Assembly: GCA_942491735.1 (NCBI GenBank)
Contig: CALOCN010000001.1
Span: 806,001-870,000, forward strand
Length of the DNA: 64,000 bases
Source: CALOCN01 sp942491735
GTDB lineage: Bacteria; Eisenbacteria; RBG-16-71-46; JABDJR01
Reading direction: 5' to 3'
Shown here: positions 35,098 through 43,161 of the stretch, piece after piece
Numbering within the stretch: position 1 is the stretch's first letter
How the letters are laid out: each line of letters begins with the position of its first letter
Position numbers and translations under genes: made by a program
Notes under the pieces: generated by a model
Told to the model about the DNA's origin: nothing
The model's database searches: none
What the model saw: only the letters and a program-made list of their open reading frames with translations

Positions 35098-35120
35098 AGT
35101 ATAGGGCAGACAAGTCTGCC
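35098..35120 (-). promoter_or_regulatory. -10 element plus palindromic operator before the EEP gene
   Basis: On the minus strand TATACT (35098-35103) stands six nt before the ATG at 35091, implying a leaderless mRNA. Immediately upstream is a perfect 7-2-7 palindrome, GGCAGAC-AA-GTCTGCC on the plus strand (35105-35120), placed where a bound dimer would sit between -10 and -35. No -35 match is evident, which fits control by a bound regulator. Confidence 0.5.
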
Positions 35121-35292
35121 TTGAGCGAACAATGCCGAGTGGACCCACCCAGGGGATGGGCTCCGTTCGTTTCCCGGGTTTCTTTCCGTGCCGTTGCACA
35201 CTCTCGGCGAAGAATCCGCATGTCCCAGTGACCCGCAAGCCGGCGCGGGCCGACCCGAGGCCGGCTGGACCCTTCCCAGAGAGGCCACTGCC

Positions 35293-36267
35293 ATGCGACA
35301 CATCACCGTAATCCTCCTTCTTGTATGCGCTTGGGCGTTCCCTGCGAGTTCCCTGGCCGGAACCGGGGACCTGAGCCTGGACGCCCCTTTTGACAACCTG
35401 GCCTTGGGCCCGGTCGGTACGGGGGGGGCCGCCGCGGGCCAGCCCATCGTGGTCTCGGCCATGACCGCCAACGTGATCGACACCGGATCGTCCTACGCCC
35501 TGGAGGCGATTCACACCGCGCTCCTCGTCCCGGGAGGCGTCTGGTTCGAGTTCATTGGCGACGAGGAGATCACCTCGGGCACCGTCTGCATCTCCTATAC
35601 CGTCACGTTCCAGGCGCTGGGGATCTACATCTTCACCATCTACGAACAGGGGAGTGTGGGAAGCCAGTTCTCCAAGATGACCCTCAATGCGGGTGGACAG
35701 ATCTCCTTCTTCGATCAGAACAACCTGGTAGGCGCGATCGCTACCTCGAGCTATCAGGTCGGCGTTCCGCTGGAGGTTCTCTACGAGTACGACCTGGATG
35801 CCGGGACCTACGACGTGAGCCTGGGCGGATCGCTTCTGTTGGACGACGAGGACCACGGCATCACGACCCGGGGAATCGGTCGACTCATGTTCACCAACAA
35901 CGCGTTCAGTGCCGGTCACTTCGTCCTGGATGACGTCAAGGTGCAGAAGGGCGGGGCGGCGCTTGCTGCGGGTCCCGGGGTGGTCCCGGGGTTGGGAATG
36001 CTGCATGCCCCGCAGCCCAACCCCATGCGGAGCGGCACCCGGGTGCGGTTCGACCTGGAGCAGGCGGGAGCGGTGCAGGTGTCCGTGTTCGACGCCACCG
36101 GGCGGCGGGTCCGTACGTTGATCAACGGGGCGCTGGGGGTGGGCACCCACGACATCCGATGGGACGGCGCCGATGACCGGGGGATCACGGTTCCGGCCGG
36201 GCTCTATTTTGTGCGGCTCCACTCGGGTGGGCAGGCCGTTGCGCGCAAGGTCATTCGGGTGGACTGA
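35293..36267 (+). CDS. secreted lectin-like protein with FlgD-like C-terminal domain
   Basis: 324 residues with a signal peptide (ends SSLAG). Residues about 25-225 form one β-sandwich resembling concanavalin/LamG-type or PEP-CTERM-associated exported domains ('APFDNLALGPVG', 'HFVLDDVKVQKGG'). The last ~85 residues are the FlgD-like/T9SS-like domain ('PQPNPMRSGTRVRF', 'VFDATGRRVRTLI', 'GTHDIRWDGADDRG', 'GLYFVRLH'). AGAGAGG lies nine nt before the ATG at 35293. Ligand unknown. The 200-nt gap to the EEP gene holds the palindrome described at 35105. Confidence 0.7.
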   Translation: MRHITVILLLVCAWAFPASSLAGTGDLSLDAPFDNLALGPVGTGGAAAGQPIVVSAMTANVIDTGSSYALEAIHTALLVPGGVWFEFIGDEEITSGTVCISYTVTFQALGIYIFTIYEQGSVGSQFSKMTLNAGGQISFFDQNNLVGAIATSSYQVGVPLEVLYEYDLDAGTYDVSLGGSLLLDDEDHGITTRGIGRLMFTNNAFSAGHFVLDDVKVQKGGAALAAGPGVVPGLGMLHAPQPNPMRSGTRVRFDLEQAGAVQVSVFDATGRRVRTLINGALGVGTHDIRWDGADDRGITVPAGLYFVRLHSGGQAVARKVIRVD

Positions 36268-36355
36268 TGACCCTCGGGCTTGAGCTTCGTCGATCATTGA
36301 ACTAGCCTCTCGTTTGAACGTTCATGCGAGAGCCAGTGATTCTTCGGAGGTCTTC

Positions 36356-37363
36356 ATGCCCCGCCTGTCCCGCGTCCTGATCTTCCGTTCCGTGGTCACT
36401 CTGCTCGGGGTCTTCGCGATCCTGGGCGTCCCCGCCTGCAGCGAAGCCGACGATCCGCTCCCGTCCTGGACCGGGGCCCCGCGGGAAGCGCTCATGGAGT
36501 TCGTCGAGGCGGTGACCACCGAGGGGTCGGCCGATTACGTGGAGTCGGCGAACCGCATCGCCACCTTCGACAACGATGGGTGTCTGTGGTCGGAGCAGCC
36601 TTTCTACTTCCAGTTGGCCTTCACCATGGACCGGATCAAGGCGCTCGCTCCCGAGCACCCCGAGTGGTCGACCACCGAACCCTACAAATCGGTGCTGGCC
36701 GGGGACGTGGCCGGTGCCCTGGGAGCCGGCAAGAAGGCCCTGATGGAACTCCTGATGGCGGCTCATGCCGGCAATACCAGCGAGGAGTTCACCGCGATCG
36801 TGGTCGAATGGCTGGCGAGCGCGAAGCACCCCGTGACCGGGAGGCCCTATACCGGGATGGTCTATCAGCCCATGCTCGAGCTCCTGGACTACCTGCGGGC
36901 CAACGGGTTCAAGACGTTCATCGTCAGCGGTGGGGGAATCGAGTTCATGCGCCCCTGGACCGGGAGGGTCTACGGCATTCCGCCCGAGCAGGTAGTCGGG
37001 AGCAGCGTCAAGACGGAGTTCGGAATGAGGGACGGCCAGCCGGTGTTGAATCGTCTGCCCGAGATGAACTTCATCGACGACGGTCCCGGCAAACCGGTGG
37101 GGATCCACGAGCACATTGGCCGGCGCCCCATTCTTGCCTTCGGGAACTCGGACGGCGACCTGCAGATGCTCCAATGGACCGCGGCCGGTCCCGGGCGGAG
37201 CTTCATGGGATTGATCCACCACACCGATGCGGATCGCGAGTGGGCCTACGACCGCGAATCCCACATCGGGAAGCTGGACAAGGCCCTGGACGAGGCGACC
37301 CGGCGGGGCTGGACGGTGGTGGACATGAAGGCGAACTGGAAAACGATCTACCCGGAGAACTGA
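36356..37363 (+). CDS. exported HAD-superfamily phosphatase-like protein
   Basis: 335 residues from the ATG at 36356 (GGAGG five nt upstream). The N-terminus is a signal sequence with a possible lipobox (GVPAC, Cys about 28; the -2 Pro is unusual). HAD motifs are present: motif I 'ATFDNDGCLW' (the second Asp is general acid/base), motif II 'IVSGGG', a motif III Lys within the cap/linker, and motif IV 'FGNSDGDLQM'. The family resembles phosphoserine-phosphatase-like exported HADs found in marine and soil bacteria. The substrate is unknown; periplasmic phosphomonoester hydrolysis is likely. Confidence 0.8.
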   Translation: MPRLSRVLIFRSVVTLLGVFAILGVPACSEADDPLPSWTGAPREALMEFVEAVTTEGSADYVESANRIATFDNDGCLWSEQPFYFQLAFTMDRIKALAPEHPEWSTTEPYKSVLAGDVAGALGAGKKALMELLMAAHAGNTSEEFTAIVVEWLASAKHPVTGRPYTGMVYQPMLELLDYLRANGFKTFIVSGGGIEFMRPWTGRVYGIPPEQVVGSSVKTEFGMRDGQPVLNRLPEMNFIDDGPGKPVGIHEHIGRRPILAFGNSDGDLQMLQWTAAGPGRSFMGLIHHTDADREWAYDRESHIGKLDKALDEATRRGWTVVDMKANWKTIYPEN

Positions 37364-37409
37364 TGCGGTAGGGTGAGATGGATGCTGCGGGCTTGCGGAA
37401 GGAAGTTTC

Positions 37410-37958
37410 ATGATCGCGAGAACGGCTTGTTTGATTGTTCTCTGCTGCCTCCAACTGCAGACCGCCCACGCGGAAGAACCGGACAGGGATACCGTCGCCC
37501 TGGCCGCGTCGGTCGCTGAGCTCCAGCAGGCAGTGGGCACCTGGTCCGTGGTTACCGAGTTCCTGAACCCGGACGGCAGCGTGGCACGCTCGGTCGAAGG
37601 CACCTACAGCTTCGAGTGGGTGGTGCCGGATCGCGTGGTGAGCGGGACCTCGACCATTCCGGATCTGGACCAGCAGTCGGCGATCCTGTTCTACGTCAAC
37701 GAATCCGCACGGACCATCGAGATGGTCTCGGTGGGTGCGGACGGCAAACTCTGGGTCATGACCGGTGAGCTTGGCGGCAACACGCGCACGACCCCGGAGT
37801 TCGAGACCGCGGGAGGGGGGAAAAGCCGTTTGCGGTTCACCCGTTCGAATGTCACCCCGGACCGTTTCGAGTCGCGGATGGAATACCTCGATGAGCCCGG
37901 AAACTGGGTGCAAGGGAACCACCAGGTGTTTATCCGGTCCAAACCCCGATCAAAATGA
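37410..37958 (+). CDS. exported DUF1579-like (lipocalin-fold) protein
   Basis: 182 residues with a signal peptide (ends THAEE). The mature part has the look of DUF1579/lipocalin-type barrels: 'LQQAVGTWSVVTEFLNPDGS', 'GTYSFEWVVPDRVVSGTS', 'FYVNESARTIEMVSVGADGK' and 'FTRSNVTPDRFESRMEY'. GGAAG lies about ten nt before the ATG. It ends five nt before the cyclase-domain gene, so it may be the first cistron of that operon and could have a ligand-binding role there. Function is otherwise unknown. Confidence 0.65.
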   Translation: MIARTACLIVLCCLQLQTAHAEEPDRDTVALAASVAELQQAVGTWSVVTEFLNPDGSVARSVEGTYSFEWVVPDRVVSGTSTIPDLDQQSAILFYVNESARTIEMVSVGADGKLWVMTGELGGNTRTTPEFETAGGGKSRLRFTRSNVTPDRFESRMEYLDEPGNWVQGNHQVFIRSKPRSK

Positions 37959-37963
37959 ACTAG

Positions 37964-40900
37964 ATGGACACAGGGCGACGGGAGTTTCTTGCCAGTCACC
38001 TGCCCCGGTTCTTCGTACGCCGGAGACCGGACCCCGAAGACACGCTACCGTTTCGACAGCAGTTCCCGGCGTCACTCCTGTTTGTCGATGTGGCGGGCTT
38101 CACCCGGCTGACCCTGCGGCTCTCCGAACGTGGGCCGGTGGGAGCCGAGCAACTCTCGGGTTTTCTCGATCGCATCTTCGGTCGGATTACCGGAGTCATC
38201 CTCGATCACGGTGGCGACGTGCTCGCCTACGCGGGCGATGCCGTTCTCGCGTTCTGGCCCGAGCCTTCAGCCAACAGGCCTACGGAAGGATTGAACGCCG
38301 CCGCCCGGGCCGCCTTCGCAATCCAGGGGATCCTTGCCGATGCGGCCGCATCCGATATGCCGATCCGGCTTCGGGCCACCCTGGGCGCGGGGACGGTGTC
38401 CTGGTTGGAAGTGGGCGGCGTGGGCGACTACTGGCCCTTTCTCGTGGTCGGGGAAGTGTTCAATGAGGTAGCCATCGCTGACGCGGGCGGAGCGTCGGGA
38501 ACGGTTGTGGTGACCCGGGAGAGTTGGCCTCTCCTCGCGGCCACCTGGCGTGGAGAGCCACTCCCCTCGGGTGGAGTCAGGTTGATCGGCCTTCCCCCGG
38601 GAGAACCGGGACAGTTGTCGGATTCGCTCCCGTCCGGCCCCGGTCCCGGGATCGACCGCTACGTGCCACCGTTCGTTCGCGACTGCGGGGAGGCGGGGCG
38701 CGATTCCTGGGTCCCGGAATTTCGTCACATCAGCGCGTTGTTCGTGAACCTGCGTGGGGGAGTGGACTGGGATGAGCCGCTTTCCCTGCACCCTGCGATT
38801 CGGCTCCTGCAGGAGACCCTCGCGCGATTCGAAGGGTGTTTCTATCAGGTCCTTTCGGACGACAAGGGTCTGTCGGTGGTCGCGGCATTCGGACTGCCCT
38901 CGTATACCCACGAGGATGACGCCGTGCGAGCCGTTCTGGCTGCGCAGGAGATGACCGCCAATCTGGCGAGTCTCGGGATCGATGCGTCGTGCGGTGTGGC
39001 CACGGGGCTCACCTTCTACGGTCTGTGCGGGTTGGAATCCCGGCAGCAGTTCACCATGGTGGGTCCGGTCATGAACGCGGCGGCCCGGCTCATGCAGGCT
39101 GCCGACCACGGCGTCCTTTGCGACACGGAAACGGCGAGGGCCGCGGAGCATCCCAGGCTCAGATTCCACGCTCAGGAGGCGATCCGGGCCAAGGGGATCG
39201 ATGATCCCATCCCCGTTAACCGGCCCCAGGTCGTGGAACTGGCGCATCGCACGCGGGCCACGACGGCGCGCCCGGACCTGGTCGGACGATCCACGGAACG
39301 GGGCGCCCTGCTCGACGTCCTTGACCGCGCATCAGGCGGTGCGTGTGCCAGGGCGGTGGTTGAAGGCGAGCCGGGTATCGGCAAGTCGGCCCTGTTGGAC
39401 TTCGCGGTCGCGGAGGCACAAGCCCGCGGGTTTTCCGTCTTTCGGGGGGCGGGAGACGCGATCGAGAAACACACTCCCTACTTTGCCTGGCGAACCATGA
39501 TCGCCGGCCTGTTCGGCCTGGATCCCACCGCGCCGATCGGGGATCAACGTCGGGCCGTGCTCGGGCGTCTCGAGAAGAGTCCGAACCTTGCCCTCTTGGG
39601 CGCCCTCGCCAATCGGTTCCTTCCGTTCGAGATCCCCGAGACCGACGCCACCCGTCAAATGGACGAGGAGTCGCGGGCCGATGCGTCCCATCGTCTGATC
39701 CTGCGCCTGATTCAGGACGCGGCTGCCGGCTCCCCGATTCTCATTGCATTCGAGGACGGCCACTGGCTCGATGCCGCCTCCTGGACCTTGCTCTCCCAGG
39801 CCTGGTTCCGCCTGACCCCCATGGCGGCGATCCTTACCACCCGGCGGGTGGCGGAGCCAGGTCCAGGAATACGGGACGTGCTCGCCGAGCCGGAACTGAA
39901 ACACCTGCAGCTGTGCCCGCTCGAGTCGGGAGGCGTGACGGAGATGGTGTGTCGGCGGCTCGGTGTGGATCAACTGCCACCGGTGGTGTCCAGAGTGATC
40001 GCGGCCCGATCGGGCGGCAACCCCTTCTTCGCCGAGGCGCTGACCCTCGGTCTGCTCGACGCAGGTCTGATCGAGGTCCACGAAGGGCGCTGTCGTCTGG
40101 GTGACGGTGCGGAGACCCCGTCCCTCTCCTTCGACGAGGCCGTTGAGGCGGCCGGGTTCCCCGGCTCGATACGGGGCGTCCTCGCGGCGAGGCTCGACCG
40201 ACTGCCTTCAGCGCCACGGCTCACCCTGAAAGTGGCGAGCGTGTTCGGTCAGCGGGTTCCGGTCGAGGCCCTGCAGGCACTCCATCCCGTTTCCGTGGAT
40301 CGCCGGAGCCTTGAGGAAAACCTCGGGATCCTTGATCAGCGTGGGTTGATTCGCATGGATGTGCCGGCAGGTGCATTCGAGTTCGGTCACGCACTGACCC
40401 GTGACGTTGCCTATGAGTCCATGGCCTTCGCACAACGCCGTCCGCTGCATCTTGCGACCGCGCAGTGGATCGAGAAGCGCCACGTGGACGCCCTGTCTCC
40501 CCACTACGCTGCGCTCTCTCATCATTGGCGACACGCCCAGGACCCACAAAGGGCCATGGACTACGCGAACCGCGCCGGACATCTGGCTCTCAAGCACTTC
40601 GCCAATACGGAGGCGGTCCGCCACCTGAGGGTTGCCCTGGAACTGGACGATGAACTCAATGCGGATCCCGACTGGCAGGGAATCGATCCCGCACGTCGGG
40701 CCATCTGGGAGTTCCATCTCGGCAAGGCCTACGTGAACGGATCGGGGTACGGGGAAGGACGCCCCTTCCTTGAGCGCGGCCTGGCGGAACTCGATCGGGC
40801 ACCTCCCGGGGGTACCCTGCCGAGGATGAGGGGGCTCTTCGCGGACGTGATGCGTCAGGTCCTGCACCGGGTCCGCCCCGGGAGCTGTCTGGGGCGCCGT

Positions 40901-41950
40901 CAGATGGACGCGGGACGTCTCCTGGAATCCTCCCGGGCGCTGGAGGCCCTGACCGAAATCCACTATATGGGGGACGACATGCTTCCCTGTCTTCACTCGG
41001 CGATCCGATCCCTCAACCTGGCCGAGCTGGCCGGCCCGTCCGAGGAATTGGCTCGGGGGTATGCGTCGGTGGGCGCCATACTCGGATTCATGCGGCTGCG
41101 TGGTGCGGCGCGATCCTACGCGGATCGGGCCCTCGCCGTGGCCCGCGAGGTGGACAGCCCGCGTGCCGAAGCGTATGTCTCCCTGGCCACCGCGGTGTAT
41201 CTGGCCGGGATCGGCGAGTGGGAAGAAGCGTCGTCGCTCCTGGGCAACGCCGCGGACATTGCGGCCTCGATGGGGAATCACCGACGCCGTCAGGACGCGG
41301 TCCTCCAGTTGGCGGCGATCAGTTTCTACCGGGGTGATTTCCACGGCACGCTGGAACTCGCCTCGCAGCTGCACGATTCGGCATCCGAAACGCGCCACCT
41401 GCGCTACCTGGGTGTCGCCGCGCGTCGGCAAGCCTATTGCCACTTTGCCCTTGGGCAACTGGAACCGGTTGAAGGGTGCATCCGCACCCTGGAGCAGGGC
41501 TCCGGATTCGAAGGGGGGTTCGAGCATCTGGACCTGTACGTCATCCGGGCCATGCATCGACTTCGCTCGGGGGATCAGGAGGGGGCGGTCGAATCGGCGA
41601 CGGCGGCGAGCCGGATCCTGGAGGCCACTTCGCCGGCGCTGTTCGACATTCTGCACGACTACACCACCCTGGGAGAAGTGTGGTTGGGATTGGACGAGGC
41701 GTCATGGCGAGCGTCCGGTCAGGCCGGGCTTTCGCGGGTCCTGCGATCGCTCAAGTCCTACGGACTCATGTTTCCCATTGGTCGACCGGCGACGTTGAGG
41801 CTTCGTGGAGAGTTGGCCCTGCGCCATGGGAAGGCGGGCCGGGCACGCAGGACGTGGCGCAAGGCGCTGGCTGCCGCCGAGGATCTGGGGATGCCCTTCG
41901 AGAAGGCGTTGCTGACCACGTTGTTGACCCGGAACGAGGAAGTTCAATGA
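37964..41950 (+). CDS. tandem class III cyclase domains + AAA ATPase + TPR sensor/regulator
   Basis: A 1328-residue soluble protein of the soluble-adenylyl-cyclase-like layout. Cyclase domain 1 (about 35-185) has both metal Asp residues: 'FVDVAGFT' (D42) and 'YAGDAVLAFW' (D92). Cyclase domain 2 (about 253-410) has lost the first metal Asp ('LFVNLRGG') but keeps 'SDDKGLSVVAAFGLP' and the transition-state pair in 'VGPVMNAAARLM' (N371, R375). The purine-specifying Lys of the family, expected before YAGD, is Ala88. An AAA_16 ATPase follows: Walker A 'GEPGIGKS' (468-475) and Walker B 'ILIAFEDGHW'. TPR-like helices run to the C-terminus. Together the two cyclase domains could build one site. Its stop overlaps the next gene's ATG (ATGA). 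Confidence 0.85.
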   Translation: MDTGRREFLASHLPRFFVRRRPDPEDTLPFRQQFPASLLFVDVAGFTRLTLRLSERGPVGAEQLSGFLDRIFGRITGVILDHGGDVLAYAGDAVLAFWPEPSANRPTEGLNAAARAAFAIQGILADAAASDMPIRLRATLGAGTVSWLEVGGVGDYWPFLVVGEVFNEVAIADAGGASGTVVVTRESWPLLAATWRGEPLPSGGVRLIGLPPGEPGQLSDSLPSGPGPGIDRYVPPFVRDCGEAGRDSWVPEFRHISALFVNLRGGVDWDEPLSLHPAIRLLQETLARFEGCFYQVLSDDKGLSVVAAFGLPSYTHEDDAVRAVLAAQEMTANLASLGIDASCGVATGLTFYGLCGLESRQQFTMVGPVMNAAARLMQAADHGVLCDTETARAAEHPRLRFHAQEAIRAKGIDDPIPVNRPQVVELAHRTRATTARPDLVGRSTERGALLDVLDRASGGACARAVVEGEPGIGKSALLDFAVAEAQARGFSVFRGAGDAIEKHTPYFAWRTMIAGLFGLDPTAPIGDQRRAVLGRLEKSPNLALLGALANRFLPFEIPETDATRQMDEESRADASHRLILRLIQDAAAGSPILIAFEDGHWLDAASWTLLSQAWFRLTPMAAILTTRRVAEPGPGIRDVLAEPELKHLQLCPLESGGVTEMVCRRLGVDQLPPVVSRVIAARSGGNPFFAEALTLGLLDAGLIEVHEGRCRLGDGAETPSLSFDEAVEAAGFPGSIRGVLAARLDRLPSAPRLTLKVASVFGQRVPVEALQALHPVSVDRRSLEENLGILDQRGLIRMDVPAGAFEFGHALTRDVAYESMAFAQRRPLHLATAQWIEKRHVDALSPHYAALSHHWRHAQDPQRAMDYANRAGHLALKHFANTEAVRHLRVALELDDELNADPDWQGIDPARRAIWEFHLGKAYVNGSGYGEGRPFLERGLAELDRAPPGGTLPRMRGLFADVMRQVLHRVRPGSCLGRRQMDAGRLLESSRALEALTEIHYMGDDMLPCLHSAIRSLNLAELAGPSEELARGYASVGAILGFMRLRGAARSYADRALAVAREVDSPRAEAYVSLATAVYLAGIGEWEEASSLLGNAADIAASMGNHRRRQDAVLQLAAISFYRGDFHGTLELASQLHDSASETRHLRYLGVAARRQAYCHFALGQLEPVEGCIRTLEQGSGFEGGFEHLDLYVIRAMHRLRSGDQEGAVESATAASRILEATSPALFDILHDYTTLGEVWLGLDEASWRASGQAGLSRVLRSLKSYGLMFPIGRPATLRLRGELALRHGKAGRARRTWRKALAAAEDLGMPFEKALLTTLLTRNEEVQ

Positions 41951-42897
41951 TGCCAGCCGACCCCGAACCACGCCGCTACCTGGAGCACTCGATCCGGCGA
42001 CTCCGGACAACACTCGAGTCGGACCTTTCTCCGGCCCACGAGCCGGTCCTGGAGTGGATCCACGCGCTCTCTCCCACCGCTGCCCCCGAGGATTACTTCC
42101 TGCACCCGCGTTCCTATCCGATTCTCCAGCTCCCGGTCTGGGCCACCCGTGGTGCGTCGGGGGGGCTGGGGGAGGAGGACCTGGAAGCGCTTACCTACTC
42201 CACCGTCTGCGGCTACTACGCCATCCGTCTCATGGACGACCTCATGGATCGGCCGGATCGCGCCCCGATGCACCTCTTGCCCTCGGTGGCCTTCTTCCTG
42301 GGTGAGTTCCAGGCCGTGTATACGCGTTGGTTTCCACCCGAGCACGTGTTCTGGTCCGAGTTTCGCGAGCTGTGGTACGGGACGCAGGCCTGTGCCATCG
42401 CCGATGTCGCGCTCGAAACCATTGATCGTGAGGCGTTCGAGAGGATTTCGGGGAACAAGATGCGGGCAGGCTTGATACCGGTGTCGGCGGTTCTGCATCG
42501 CACCGGACTCGCTGACCGCATCCCCGCCTGGCGTCGTTTCTGCGATCAGCTGGGGCCGTGGGTGCAGATGATGGACGACCTCTTCGACTGGCATCAGGAT
42601 CTTCGCGCCGGGAGCCGCACCTACTTCCTGAGCGAGGCCCAGACCCGGCGTGCCCCGGCCCAGTCCGTGATGGAGTGGGTCGTGCTTGGAGGATTCGACT
42701 GGGGCGTGGAAGCACTGAACGTCCGATTGGTAGCCCTGCGGGAAGCCGCGCGGGGAGTGGGTTCCCCGGATGTGGATGGGCACCTGGACCAGCGTGCGGA
42801 GATCCTGGAGGAGTTGAAGGGCCTGGGTCGAGGACTCACCGAACTGGGCAGACTGACCAGGATTGTGTGCTACGATGCCGACGACCGACGTCCTTAA
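41947..42897 (+). CDS. class I isoprenoid-synthase-like enzyme
   Basis: A 316-residue, mostly α-helical protein with both Asp-rich metal motifs of trans-isoprenyl diphosphate synthases and class I terpene synthases: 'RLMDDLMDRPD' (about 95-104) and 'QMMDDLFDWHQD' (about 207-218). 'SGNKMRAGLIP' (169-178) sits where the KT lysine of polyprenyl synthases lies. The N-terminal IPP-binding GGKR motif is not seen, so it may transfer or cyclise a preformed prenyl diphosphate rather than extend a chain. It is translationally coupled to the cyclase/AAA gene (ATGA) and followed by the small peptide and membrane terpene cyclase genes, pointing to terpenoid or prenyl chemistry. Confidence 0.72.
   Translation: MMPADPEPRRYLEHSIRRLRTTLESDLSPAHEPVLEWIHALSPTAAPEDYFLHPRSYPILQLPVWATRGASGGLGEEDLEALTYSTVCGYYAIRLMDDLMDRPDRAPMHLLPSVAFFLGEFQAVYTRWFPPEHVFWSEFRELWYGTQACAIADVALETIDREAFERISGNKMRAGLIPVSAVLHRTGLADRIPAWRRFCDQLGPWVQMMDDLFDWHQDLRAGSRTYFLSEAQTRRAPAQSVMEWVVLGGFDWGVEALNVRLVALREAARGVGSPDVDGHLDQRAEILEELKGLGRGLTELGRLTRIVCYDADDRRP
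42868..42876 (+). promoter_or_regulatory. extended -10 promoter candidate for the small-peptide gene
   Basis: TGCTACGAT (TG-n-TACGAT) lies inside the end of the isoprenoid-synthase gene, 49 nt before the ATG of the 68-residue peptide. It would allow the peptide and membrane cyclase to be made independently of the upstream regulator. No convincing -35 is present. Confidence 0.35.
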
Positions 42898-42925
42898 GAC
42901 ACTCACTCCCACCTAGGAATACGAA

Positions 42926-43132
42926 ATGAATGTCAAGGATCTCGTAGACAAGTATATGCACGATTCCGCCTTTCGCAGCGGTCTTCAGAACGACCCCGAA
43001 GGCACGCTCCGGGGCGCGGGGGTCAACCCCACTCCGGAAATGTTGAATGCCGTCAAGAACGTGGACCACGGATCATTGAAGGCTGTCGCCGACTCCTTCG
43101 ACCCGTTCGATCCCGGCGGCATCAGCTGCTGA
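42926..43132 (+). CDS. 68-residue NHLP/Nif11-like peptide ending in Cys (candidate RiPP precursor)
   Basis: A small acidic protein. Residues 1-40 follow the leader pattern of NHLP/Nif11-clan natural-product precursors: 'LVDKYMHDSAFRSGLQNDPE' and then 'LRGAGVNPTPEML' (helix, FR..L..DPE..L...G...TPE). The tail is 'SFDPFDPGGISC': Pro/Asp-rich, a Gly-Gly pair, and a single Cys as the very last residue. No second Cys is present. Position between an isoprenoid-synthase-like gene and an integral-membrane terpene cyclase suggests that the Cys is a modification (prenylation or thioether) site; that is an inference. It could instead be a carrier or regulatory subunit. Its ribosome site is AGGAA (42915-42919). 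Confidence 0.65.
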   Translation: MNVKDLVDKYMHDSAFRSGLQNDPEGTLRGAGVNPTPEMLNAVKNVDHGSLKAVADSFDPFDPGGISC

Positions 43133-43161
43133 TCGGCTGACCCTCCCTCCAGGAGGTCGTC

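Noticed and set aside
37964..43132. TOMM/thiazole-oxazole RiPP cluster, suggested by cyclase-AAA protein plus NHLP-like leader
   Set aside because: No YcaO, dehydrogenase or other azole-forming gene is present, and the peptide tail lacks the Cys/Ser/Thr-rich core expected; the enzymes nearby are isoprenoid-type instead.
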